DNA from: Candidatus Tectimicrobiota bacterium
Lineage (GTDB): Bacteria; JACPSX01
Length of the DNA stretch: 23,045 nt
Assembly (NCBI GenBank): GCA_016193065.1
Contig: JACPSX010000246.1
Location: 11,675-34,719, forward strand
Reading direction: 5' to 3'
Each line of letters opens with the position of its first letter. Within the stretch, counting starts at the first letter, position 1. Below the pieces are notes generated by a model. That model ran no database searches. It saw nothing but the letters and a program-made list of their open reading frames with translations, and was not told the origin of the DNA. This document shows positions 1 to 6,672 of the stretch, one piece after another. A program made the position numbers and the translations under genes.

Positions 1-302
1 CTCTGGGGAGTAGAGGAACAAAACTCCGGAGCTTGCAGGGAAAGAGCCAGAGAATCGGAGCCGTCCATCAGCGTGAGGCGTTCGTGGGTTACGGACCGCT
101 CAAAAGGAAGGTCGCCGTTCAAGAGGTCCGGGAGAAGACTGGCAACCGGTTTCAGGTACAGCCGGCCCCCCGAGACATTTTTGGCACCCGGGAAGATACC
201 TCTTTCCAAAGCCAGGGTGTTGAGCCCTCCCCGCACGCAGACGGAGGCAGCCGCCAGGCCGGAAAGCCCACCGCCCACGACAATGACATCGAACCTCTCC
301 AC
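1..302 (-). CDS. fixC: FixC-type electron-transfer flavoprotein:quinone oxidoreductase, N-terminal part (cut by left edge)
   Basis: About 100 residues are visible; the rest lies beyond base 1. The GTG at 302 is chosen as start because a GGAG lies about six bases upstream. The protein opens with a strand followed by GGGLSG, the dinucleotide-binding glycine motif for FAD, and then ERGIFPGAKNVSGGRLY at about residues 39-55. That second motif (ERG-x-x-PG-x-KN-x-x-G) is typical of FixC and other ETF:quinone oxidoreductases, which pass electrons from electron-transfer flavoprotein to the quinone pool at the membrane. It lies downstream of an acyl-CoA dehydrogenase on the same strand, which fits a role in reoxidising the ETF used by that enzyme. 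FixAB and FixX partners, if present, would be outside the window. A geranylgeranyl reductase-like flavoprotein is the main alternative, but the ERG-PG-KN signature favours FixC. Confidence 0.8.
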   Translation of the reverse strand, partial: MERFDVIVVGGGLSGLAAASVCVRGGLNTLALERGIFPGAKNVSGGRLYLKPVASLLPDLLNGDLPFERSVTHERLTLMDGSDSLALSLQAPEFCSSTPQ

Positions 303-334
303 CCTAATCTCCTAACAGGCTGCGGAAAAACCGT

Positions 335-364
335 CCGTTCACCCTTCGACACAAGGGCGAACGG
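335..364. repeat. REP-like palindrome (degenerate copy)
   Basis: Bases 335-346 (CCGTTCACCCTT) and 353-364 (AAGGGCGAACGG) form 12-base inverted arms with one mismatch around a 6-base loop CGACAC. The arms and the TTCGACA core match a dispersed intergenic palindrome seen in many bacterial genomes, with a few internal bases missing. It sits in the 142-bp gap between the acyl-CoA dehydrogenase stop and the fixC start. It may form a hairpin in the transcript. Confidence 0.6.
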
Positions 365-395
365 AGGATGGTTTGAAATGATTGATGATTTTCCG

Positions 396-422
396 TTCAT
401 GCTGAGCTTGTCGAAGCATGAA
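396..422. repeat. REP-like palindrome, opposite orientation to the one at 335-364
   Basis: TTCATGCT (396-403) and AGCATGAA (415-422) are perfect 8-base arms around GAGCTTGTCGA. The core CTGAGCTTGTCGAAG is a widely dispersed intergenic repeat motif that often yields spurious peptides containing LSLSKHE. The neighbouring copy reads CTTCGAC on this strand, so the two units are inverted relative to each other, as in paired REP (BIME) arrangements. Confidence 0.65.
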
Positions 423-444
423 AGTCACTTTTTTAACAAATCCC

Positions 445-1647
445 CTAGCTCACGGGCATGAACTCTTTACCGAGAAGCTCCTTGCCGATGATGATCCGCA
501 TGATGTTCAGAGCCCCCTCGGCACCCGCCAGATAAGAGAGGATGCCGTTGAGCCCCATCCCCAGTTCCACATCGGTGTTATAGCCGGCACCCCCGTACCA
601 CATCATGACATGCTTAAAAATGTCGAAGGCCACTTGCGGGGCCATGAGCTTGCTGATCCCCATCTGGAGGTTCAGCTCCGAGATGGTGGCATCTCCCCCT
701 CTCTGGATTTCATCGTAGAGCCAGGCGGCCTTCAGGACGGCGGTGCGCACCATCTCCAGCATGGCGTAATCGTTGGCCAGCTCGAACTGGATCCCTTCGA
801 ACCGGGCGATGGGTTGGCCGAAGGCCTCCCGGGTCTTGATGTAGTCCATGCCCAGTTCCAGAGCCCGCTCGGCCGCTCCGATGCAGGCCGAGGCGACGAG
901 GGTCCGGGCCAGGGAAAATCCGTCCATGGCGTAGTTGTAGCCGCGGTTTTCCTCCCCCATGAGATAGTAGGCGGGAACCTCCACGTTCTCGTAGGTCATG
1001 CCCCCCGTGGAAAAGCCTTTCCGCCCGAGGTGGTTGTAGTGCGTGTACTTCATCCCCGGGCAATTGTAGGGGACGTACACGAAGCTGAAGCCCTTGGTCC
1101 CTTTCGAAAGGTCGGTTCGCAGTAGGGTCATATGACCGCCCCGTCCGATCTGCTCACACTCCCTGTGCCCGCTGTAGAAGGCCTTTTCCCCGTTAATGAT
1201 GAACTTGTCCCCCTTGCGGACGGCCGTGGTCTTCAGGTTGGCGAGATCGGAACCTCCGCCGGGTTCGGTGGTGGCGATGCCGAGGAAATTGTCCCCCTTG
1301 GCGATGGCCGGGAGCAGCTCCTTCTTGGCCTCCTCGCTGCCGTACTTGTTGATCACGACGCTCCAGCCCGCCTCCAGGAGGTAGTAGACGGGGACGGCCA
1401 TGCTCACGTCGCCGCGGGCCACTTCCATGGCGCCCACAGCGGCCAGAACCGCGTCGCCACCCGGGCCCCCGTAGGTTTCCGGAATGGTCACTCCCAGAAG
1501 TCCCAACTCTGCCATCCCTTTGAGCAGGCTCAGGGGAATCTGTTCGTTGCGGTCGATGTCCTTGGCAAGCGGACGGATGTTCTTCTCGCTAAATTCCCGA
1601 GCCATATTCCGAAACAAGATCTGCTCATCCGTAAGACGAAAATTCAT
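445..1647 (-). CDS. Acyl-CoA dehydrogenase (possibly alicyclic acyl-CoA specific)
   Basis: The 400-residue length is standard for a single-domain FAD acyl-CoA dehydrogenase. The N-terminal helical domain is followed by TTEPGGGSD at about 126-133, the flavin/substrate signature, and the C-terminal domain ends AEGALNIMRIII. Glu377 there aligns with the usual catalytic base (YEGT in other members). It would oxidise an acyl-CoA at C2-C3 and pass electrons to ETF. The ATG at 1647 has GGGAGG nine bases upstream and lies 31 bp after the Oah-like gene. The context of aromatic ring reduction and hydrolysis suggests pimeloyl-, cyclohexanecarbonyl- or a similar CoA ester as substrate; the sequence alone does not decide this. 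The fixC gene after it supplies a plausible electron outlet. Confidence 0.85.
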   Translation of the reverse strand: MNFRLTDEQILFRNMAREFSEKNIRPLAKDIDRNEQIPLSLLKGMAELGLLGVTIPETYGGPGGDAVLAAVGAMEVARGDVSMAVPVYYLLEAGWSVVINKYGSEEAKKELLPAIAKGDNFLGIATTEPGGGSDLANLKTTAVRKGDKFIINGEKAFYSGHRECEQIGRGGHMTLLRTDLSKGTKGFSFVYVPYNCPGMKYTHYNHLGRKGFSTGGMTYENVEVPAYYLMGEENRGYNYAMDGFSLARTLVASACIGAAERALELGMDYIKTREAFGQPIARFEGIQFELANDYAMLEMVRTAVLKAAWLYDEIQRGGDATISELNLQMGISKLMAPQVAFDIFKHVMMWYGGAGYNTDVELGMGLNGILSYLAGAEGALNIMRIIIGKELLGKEFMPVS

Positions 1648-1678
1648 CAGGGAATCCTCCCGCCTTGAATTATCCCGG

Positions 1679-2638
1679 TCACTGTTTCAGCGAGGCCCCG
1701 CAGGATCCGCAGAACCGGAAGGTCTCGGGAATGCCCTTCGCCTGGCAGGACGGACAGGTTTGAGTATAAGGGCCCCAGAGAAATTCGCTGGATCCCCCCG
1801 TCGCCGCCCGCTTCCGGAGACCGATAAAATCCACCGGACGCTTTTCCACGAAGGCTCTCATCCCCTCGTACGGTTCGATGGAGCTGTAGTGCAAGGTCAA
1901 CCAGTCCCGGGCATGGCCGACGGTGGCCGCCCAGGAGAGTTTTTTCCAGAAGTTCACTTGCTCCTTCGTGTAACGGGTACACTCGGGGAATTTGTTGATC
2001 AACTTTTCACAGAGGGCCGCCACGGCGCCGTCGAGCTCCTTGTAGGGGACCACTTGATTCACAAGACCCCACTCGAGAGCCTGCCGGGCTTCCACCCATT
2101 CGTTGACGAAACACATCTCCCGGGCTCGCCGATCCCCGATGAGGACCGGCAGCCACTGGGTGGCGCCGCCTGCTGGAACACTCCCGACGCTGGGGCCGAT
2201 CTGGCGAATCCGGGCATGCTCGGCGGCGATGGAGAGGTCGCAGGCCAGATGCAACTCGTTGCCGCCCCCGACGACCATGCCGTTAATGCGGGCGATGGCG
2301 GGCTTGCCCAGATCCAGGAGAAGAGTGATGACCCGATCGAAATAGGTAAACCACTTCCAGTAGTTTCTCGGCCGGCGCAACATGGTGGTGGCGTATTCAT
2401 TCACGTCGCCCCCGGTGCAAAAAGCCTTTTCTCCCGCCGCCGTCAGAACCAAAACGGCAATGGAGTCATCCCAGGACACGTCCAGGAGAGCCTGAGCCAT
2501 TTCCTCCAGAACTTCGGTGTTCATGGCATTAAACACCTGCGGGCGGTTCACGGTAATGGTGGCCACCCAGTCCTTCTTCGTGTAGAGAATGCTGTTGAAG
2601 TGGAAGCCCTCGGCGGGCTTCGGCGAAAAATAAGCCAT
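1679..2638 (-). CDS. Oah/BamA-like 6-oxocyclohex-1-ene-1-carbonyl-CoA hydrolase homologue with C-terminal zinc ribbon
   Basis: A 319-residue crotonase-fold protein. The ATG at 2638 is preferred over a longer frame because GAAGGAGGGGG sits directly upstream. Stretches such as KAFCTGGDVNEY, RINGMVVGGGNELHLACD, GSVPAGGATQWLP, INKFPECTRYTKEQ and the C-terminal VDFIGLRKRA resemble the ring-opening hydrolases of anaerobic benzoate degradation (Oah, BamA, BzdY), which add water and cleave the C-C bond of 6-oxocyclohexene-carbonyl-CoA. Two things are odd. From memory of the family, a segment of several tens of residues between the catalytic core and the FPEC motif is missing. The C-terminus also carries CPSC and CGSC (Cys295, 298, 310, 313), a zinc-ribbon pattern I do not know from this family. 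A BadI/MenB-like ring hydrolase is an alternative. It begins 16 bp after the hemerythrin gene. Confidence 0.7.
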   Translation of the reverse strand: MAYFSPKPAEGFHFNSILYTKKDWVATITVNRPQVFNAMNTEVLEEMAQALLDVSWDDSIAVLVLTAAGEKAFCTGGDVNEYATTMLRRPRNYWKWFTYFDRVITLLLDLGKPAIARINGMVVGGGNELHLACDLSIAAEHARIRQIGPSVGSVPAGGATQWLPVLIGDRRAREMCFVNEWVEARQALEWGLVNQVVPYKELDGAVAALCEKLINKFPECTRYTKEQVNFWKKLSWAATVGHARDWLTLHYSSIEPYEGMRAFVEKRPVDFIGLRKRAATGGSSEFLWGPYTQTCPSCQAKGIPETFRFCGSCGASLKQ

Positions 2639-2654
2639 TCCCCCTCCTTCGTTA

Positions 2655-3152
2655 TTATTGAGCTGGAATTTGTTTATCCACCATCCTTCGGTGGAGGATC
2701 TGTTGACCGAGCGGGAAAAATATGTGGTCCTCACTGCGGATATGACTGGTCAAAGTGGAGGTCAATGCGCTCAGGAGCTCGCTCAAACGGCCGAAATAGG
2801 GCCAGAACTGGTCCTCCACGACCCCGAGGGACAAGGCGAGTACCTTCCGGATATCCTGCAGGATCCGCCGGATCTGCTGGTGTTCAGCCAGGACAAAGCG
2901 CGTGGGACTCTCTGCGGCCCCCAAGCCCCAGTCGACGACGGGGAAAAAGTTGGTCTCCTCGCCGGACATGTGGTCTTCCAGGTCCCGGGAAAAACAGCGC
3001 AGGCCCCGGTTTAAACTCTGCCATTCGTTTTCCCGGGGTGCGTCACCCGCCAGGCCGAGTCGAACCAGCTTGGAGCGCAACTCTTCCAATGTATCCAGCA
3101 ACCCGATATGTTCCGGGCAAAGCCCCGCTTTTCCAGTGCGAACCTCCGCCAT
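2655..3152 (-). CDS. Hemerythrin-like HHE domain protein
   Basis: A 165-residue all-helical protein. The ATG at 3152 has GGAGGGG five bases upstream and is preferred over a TTG seven codons earlier. The di-iron ligand pattern is visible in order: PEH near the N-terminus, LEDHMSGEETNFFP in the middle, LAEHQQI next, and SHIRSEDHIFFP near the C-terminus. This matches the helix-paired His/Glu motifs of hemerythrin (HHE) proteins, which bind a non-haem di-iron centre and sense, store or scavenge O2 or NO in the cytoplasm. It lies inside the benzoyl-CoA reductase transcription unit, so protecting oxygen-labile Fe-S enzymes is a reasonable inference. Repair of Fe-S centres, as by YtfE/Ric proteins, is another possibility. 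Confidence 0.8.
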   Translation of the reverse strand: MAEVRTGKAGLCPEHIGLLDTLEELRSKLVRLGLAGDAPRENEWQSLNRGLRCFSRDLEDHMSGEETNFFPVVDWGLGAAESPTRFVLAEHQQIRRILQDIRKVLALSLGVVEDQFWPYFGRLSELLSALTSTLTSHIRSEDHIFFPLGQQILHRRMVDKQIPAQ

Positions 3153-3179
3153 GGCTTCCCCTCCTCCCCCCAATCCTCC

Positions 3180-3422
3180 TCACCCTGCGCCCGCATCCTG
3201 GGGCCTGGTGTATATGATCTTGTACCGGCCGGGTTCCATCAGGTAGCAATCGAGACACTCATAGCCTTCCTCGGGTTCAAAAGGCTCCAGGCGCACTTCA
3301 AATCCCAAGGACTCGTAAAGCTCCACAAGTTCGCTCAAACGAGGCTCGCAGACAGTGGTCCGGCGCTCCCAACCTTCCGCTTTCAGGACCGCGCTCTTCC
3401 CTCTTCGTTCCTGCTCCGCCAC
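3180..3422 (-). CDS. Small protein of unknown function, Cys-x-x-Cys containing
   Basis: I do not recognise this family. The likely GTG start at 3422 follows a GGGGGAG and lies ten bases after the acetyltransferase stop, giving 80 residues; a longer frame would overlap the acetyltransferase and lacks a binding site. Visible features are RTTVCEPRLSELVELYESLG (about 21-40), with a likely helix, then a strand, acidic EPFEPEEG, ECLDC with Cys56 and Cys59, and a C-terminal RYKIIYTRP strand. Cys25 could join the pair as a metal or disulfide site. The gene is tightly packed between the acetyltransferase and hemerythrin genes, so it is probably co-expressed with the benzoyl-CoA pathway. The reading frame looks real from its protein-like composition and operon spacing. 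Confidence 0.6.
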   Translation of the reverse strand: MAEQERRGKSAVLKAEGWERRTTVCEPRLSELVELYESLGFEVRLEPFEPEEGYECLDCYLMEPGRYKIIYTRPQDAGAG

Positions 3423-3432
3423 AGCTCCCCCG

Positions 3433-3900
3433 TTACAGTTTGCGCTCCAAATGAATCGTCTTGCTTTGGGAAAGAGAGAAACCACCGCTGCTGAAGAACT
3501 TCAACAGATCCCAATCATTCCAATACACCCGGGTATTGATCACCTCAACGCCGGCTTTTCGCGCCACGGTCAGGAACTCCTCCATCAGGGACTGGCCAAT
3601 GCCGTTTCGCCGGTACTTGGGATCAACTCCGATTGTATCGATGGTGGCCACAGTGTCCGGGATGCCGAACTCGCCGCGGTAAATCTCCCCCATGATGAAC
3701 CCGACGACCTTCCCCTCGACCTCCGCCACCAGGGAAGTGACCAGGTGACGCCGATCATCCAGGGCCAGATCGACCTTTTGCTCATAATAGTCGGGCCTTT
3801 TCTTGCCGAAAGCCTGGGCATCTATGGCCACAATCGCGTCAAAATCCCTTCTTTGGATCAGTCGAATCCGAATCTGTTCCTGCGCGAGCTTGGCTGTCAT
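3433..3900 (-). CDS. GNAT family N-acetyltransferase
   Basis: A 155-residue protein with a good GGAGG six bases before its ATG. The GNAT fold is recognisable from VVGFIMGEI (strand beta-4), IDTIGVDPKYRRNGIGQSLMEEF (about 87-109) with the acetyl-CoA pyrophosphate loop RRNGIG at 97-102, and a C-terminal GGFSLSQSKTIHLERKL. It would transfer an acetyl group from acetyl-CoA to an amine or to a lysine or N-terminus of a protein. It follows bzdV after 27 bp, inside the benzoyl-CoA cluster. In Rhodopseudomonas palustris, Gcn5-type acetyltransferases (Pat, KatA) acetylate and silence benzoate-CoA ligase, so a comparable role is conceivable but rests only on context. The substrate cannot be read from the sequence. 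Confidence 0.8.
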   Translation of the reverse strand: MTAKLAQEQIRIRLIQRRDFDAIVAIDAQAFGKKRPDYYEQKVDLALDDRRHLVTSLVAEVEGKVVGFIMGEIYRGEFGIPDTVATIDTIGVDPKYRRNGIGQSLMEEFLTVARKAGVEVINTRVYWNDWDLLKFFSSGGFSLSQSKTIHLERKL

Positions 3901-3927
3901 GGCATTCCTCCCCGCCCCTCCTCTCCC

Positions 3928-6363
3928 CTAGAAAAGATCGTCCAGGTCCGAGGCTCCTCCGCCCGGCATCTCCCCATGCTGCTGGAGGTATTGCTGCAAG
4001 AGTTCGCTCTCCCTCTGAGTGTACATGGGTTCTTCTTCGAAAGTAAAGTAGCGGGCCGGGGAATTTTCCTGGAGCTTTTCGGTCAAACTTTGACGAAGAT
4101 TTGGCGTTCCGGAGATCGCCAGAACGTTTTTTTCCTCATCCAGCAATTCGAACACTCCCTCCACCTCCGGTACCAGAGCCACCTGTTCCGCCGTGAACTC
4201 CAGCCAGCGGGCGGGCGGATGCGGCAGCGGGGCCAAATCCAGGCGCAGATCGCAGCGCAGGCAGCGGCTGGCCTCCGCCATGGCGGCCTTCTCGTCCAGA
4301 CCCAGTTCGACGAGCGGGAAGCCGGTCAGGCGCTCGGCGAGGCTCAAAGTGGGCATTTCGGCCCGCACACGTGCTAAAAAGTCCTCTTCTCTGCCCAGGA
4401 AGGAATTTGTGTCTTCGGAATCCACTAGAGATTCGTCAATATTGCCATCGCCTCCCAAAGAACGATCAATCACCGAGGCAGCCGTCCTCCCCATGGCAAT
4501 GGCTTCAATCACCGAGGCGGGCCCGCTCACCGCATCTCCTCCGGCAAACACCCTTTCCCGGTTGGTCTTCAGGGTATCCCGATGGACCTCCAGAATATCC
4601 CCCTTACCCAAAGAGACCTGGAAATGATCGGGAATTTCAGGCCGCTGGCCGATGGCAGCAATGACCGCGTCAAACTCCCGGGTATACTCGCTGCCGGCCA
4701 GAGGTACGGGCCTGCGCCTGCCGCTTTCATCGGGCTCGCCCAGCTCCATCCGCACGAACTCCACCCGGAGGTTCCCGTTGGTAGACAGGACCGATACGGG
4801 CGCGGTCAGGAACTCCAAAGTGATTCCCTCGTGGATTGCTTCTTCCACTTCATGGGGAAAAGCCGGCATCTCAGTGCGGGAGCGCCGGTAAATCAAGGTC
4901 ACTTCCCGGGTTCCCAGACGCCGGGCGGCGCGGGCTGCATCGATGGCCACGTTTCCGCCCCCGATGACTGCCACCTTTTGGCCCACAGAGACCTTTTCTC
5001 CAAGATTCACCCGGCGCAGAAATCTCACCCCATCCATAACCTTAGGCGAATCCTGTCCGCTCACCCCGAGCTTGCTCCCCTGATGAGCCCCAACGGCAAG
5101 AAACAGAGCATCAAATCCCTCGGCAAACAAGGCATCCAGATCTTCCACCCGGCAGCCGCTTTGAATTTTCACCCCCGCATCCACGATTTCTTGGATCTCC
5201 TTGTCCAGAACCTGACGTGGGAGCCGGTACTCGGGAATTCCCGTGCGCAGCATGCCCCCCGGCTCCGGGTAGGCCTCAAACACAGTCACATCGTGCCCTT
5301 TGCGGACCAGGTAGTAAGCTGTCGTCAGGCCTGCAGGCCCCGAGCCGATGACCCCCACCTTCTTGCCGGTGGCGGGAGCGAAGTTTGCCTTTTCCTTCCA
5401 CAACCCCGTATCCCGGGAAGCCGCAAAACGCTTGAGGGAACAGATGGAAATAGGCTCATCAATTTTCCCCCGCCGGCACACAGGCTCACAGGGGTGATAA
5501 CAGACATAACCCAGAACCTCGGGAAACGGGACCTTTTCCCGGATCACAGCCACCGCATCGGGGAACTTCCCTTCGGCGATCAGGCGCACATAGCGGGGAA
5601 CATCGATCCCTGCCGGGCAGGCTTCCCGGCAAGGAACCAGGGAGGTCTCCACCTTGCCGGGAACCTCGGCCACTTTGTCCAGCAAAGAGCCACTGGGACA
5701 AACCTCCACGCAGGATCCGCAAAACTTGCAGCCGGAAGCCTCCAGCGTGTCCGCAATGGGCCCCATATAGATGTGGCCATTTTCCTCCCGGGTTCCCAGG
5801 GCGCCGACGCCCCTTACATCGCGGCAAACCCGGACGCAGCGATCACAGGCAATGCACAGGTTGAAGTCGAGGTTGTAGAAGGGCTCGTCATGAACTACGG
5901 GAAGCCCCCGGTGGACATAGCGGGGGGTGTCGTTCTTGATCCCCACATAGTCCGAGGCCCGCCGGATCTCACAATCGTTAAAGATCGAACAGCAGCGTTC
6001 CTCAACGGGAATTCCGTACGAGCAGGTAGTGCGGCTGCACCCCTCCCTCTGTGGACAGGTCAGGCAGACGTGGGGATGGTTGGCGAGGATCTTGGCCAGG
6101 TTGTCCTGCCGGGCCGCGGCAATGGCCGGAGATTCCGTCCTTACCACCATCCCGGCCTGGACCTTCACATCGCAGGCCCGCACGAGTCCCGCCTCTCCTT
6201 CCACCTCCACCAAGCAGAGCTGGCATGATCCTTCCGGCGACAGGTCCGGATGGGCGCAGAGGCTGGGGATGTACTTCCCTTCCTTCCATGCCAGCTGCAG
6301 CAGAGAGAGACCCGCAGGGGCTGTGACTTGTTCTTGATCCAGGCTCAAGGTGACCGTTTCCAC
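3928..6363 (-). CDS. bzdV: BzdV-like NAD(P)H:ferredoxin oxidoreductase, multi-domain Fe-S flavoprotein
   Basis: An 811-residue protein from the GTG at 6363 (GGAGG six bases upstream). Residues 1-75 are a [2Fe-2S] domain (Cys36, 47, 50, 64). A NuoG-like Cys-rich segment follows (Cys100, 103, 109, 114), then two [4Fe-4S] motifs (Cys170/173/176/180 and 212/215/218/222). Residues about 243-705 resemble the glutamate synthase small subunit (GltD): CREACPAGIDVPRY, FAD loop GVIGSGPAG (337-345), NAD(P) loop VIGGGNVAID (466-475), and GGDAVSGPASVIEAIAMGR. Such proteins move electrons between NAD(P)H and ferredoxin. A BzdV of this kind follows bzdM in Azoarcus benzoate clusters, though with other genes between. 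The last 90 residues are an additional domain with a GIY-YIG-like pattern, ending DDLF. It feeds or balances reduced ferredoxin for the benzoyl-CoA reductase. Confidence 0.85.
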   Translation of the reverse strand: METVTLSLDQEQVTAPAGLSLLQLAWKEGKYIPSLCAHPDLSPEGSCQLCLVEVEGEAGLVRACDVKVQAGMVVRTESPAIAAARQDNLAKILANHPHVCLTCPQREGCSRTTCSYGIPVEERCCSIFNDCEIRRASDYVGIKNDTPRYVHRGLPVVHDEPFYNLDFNLCIACDRCVRVCRDVRGVGALGTREENGHIYMGPIADTLEASGCKFCGSCVEVCPSGSLLDKVAEVPGKVETSLVPCREACPAGIDVPRYVRLIAEGKFPDAVAVIREKVPFPEVLGYVCYHPCEPVCRRGKIDEPISICSLKRFAASRDTGLWKEKANFAPATGKKVGVIGSGPAGLTTAYYLVRKGHDVTVFEAYPEPGGMLRTGIPEYRLPRQVLDKEIQEIVDAGVKIQSGCRVEDLDALFAEGFDALFLAVGAHQGSKLGVSGQDSPKVMDGVRFLRRVNLGEKVSVGQKVAVIGGGNVAIDAARAARRLGTREVTLIYRRSRTEMPAFPHEVEEAIHEGITLEFLTAPVSVLSTNGNLRVEFVRMELGEPDESGRRRPVPLAGSEYTREFDAVIAAIGQRPEIPDHFQVSLGKGDILEVHRDTLKTNRERVFAGGDAVSGPASVIEAIAMGRTAASVIDRSLGGDGNIDESLVDSEDTNSFLGREEDFLARVRAEMPTLSLAERLTGFPLVELGLDEKAAMAEASRCLRCDLRLDLAPLPHPPARWLEFTAEQVALVPEVEGVFELLDEEKNVLAISGTPNLRQSLTEKLQENSPARYFTFEEEPMYTQRESELLQQYLQQHGEMPGGGASDLDDLF

Positions 6364-6373
6364 AGCGAGCCTC

Positions 6374-6655
6374 CTACCAGGAATGAGTAATGGCGCCCGG
6401 AGTGCACGCGGCCATGCAAGGGAGTACCCCACGCCCCGTAGTCGGCTTGCAGGCAGCACAGAGGTACTTCAAAGTATTGCGGACGTCCCGACGGACCGCC
6501 GACACGTTGTCGTCGTAATCGTCCGTGATCATCTCGTAGATATGCTCGGGGCATCCATCAATGCAGCCGTGATGAGGGCAGCTCGTGCACTTATCCGTGT
6601 CGATCGTTACGAAGTACTCCCCGGAGCCGTCTTTGTAACCGTAGTTCGCAAGCAT
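6374..6655 (-). CDS. bzdM: BzdM-type 2[4Fe-4S] ferredoxin
   Basis: A 93-residue cytoplasmic ferredoxin. The ATG at 6655 is chosen over a TTG two codons earlier, since GGGGG lies about six bases upstream of it. The first cluster motif is Cys23-x2-Cys26-x4-Cys31-x3-Cys35 and the second is Cys66-x2-Cys69-x10-Cys80-x3-Cys84. The pattern (CTSCPHHGCIDGCP, then CAACKPTTGRGVLPCMAAC) is unlike a simple clostridial ferredoxin, with a 30-residue spacer between clusters. In the Azoarcus bzd cluster a ferredoxin gene occupies the same position after bzdQ and is the low-potential electron donor to benzoyl-CoA reductase; the same role is inferred here. The stop lies inside the ribosome binding region of bzdV, suggesting coupled translation. 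Confidence 0.88.
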   Translation of the reverse strand: MLANYGYKDGSGEYFVTIDTDKCTSCPHHGCIDGCPEHIYEMITDDYDDNVSAVRRDVRNTLKYLCAACKPTTGRGVLPCMAACTPGAITHSW

Positions 6656-6672
6656 TCTCAACCCCCAAGGTT

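Noticed and set aside
1484-3217. Long plus-strand open frame opposite the Oah-like and hemerythrin genes
   Set aside because: Antisense shadow with Pro/Arg/Ser-rich composition and no ribosome binding site.
4582-6228. Long plus-strand open frame opposite bzdV
   Set aside because: Antisense shadow; the minus strand encodes clear Fe-S and flavin motifs throughout.
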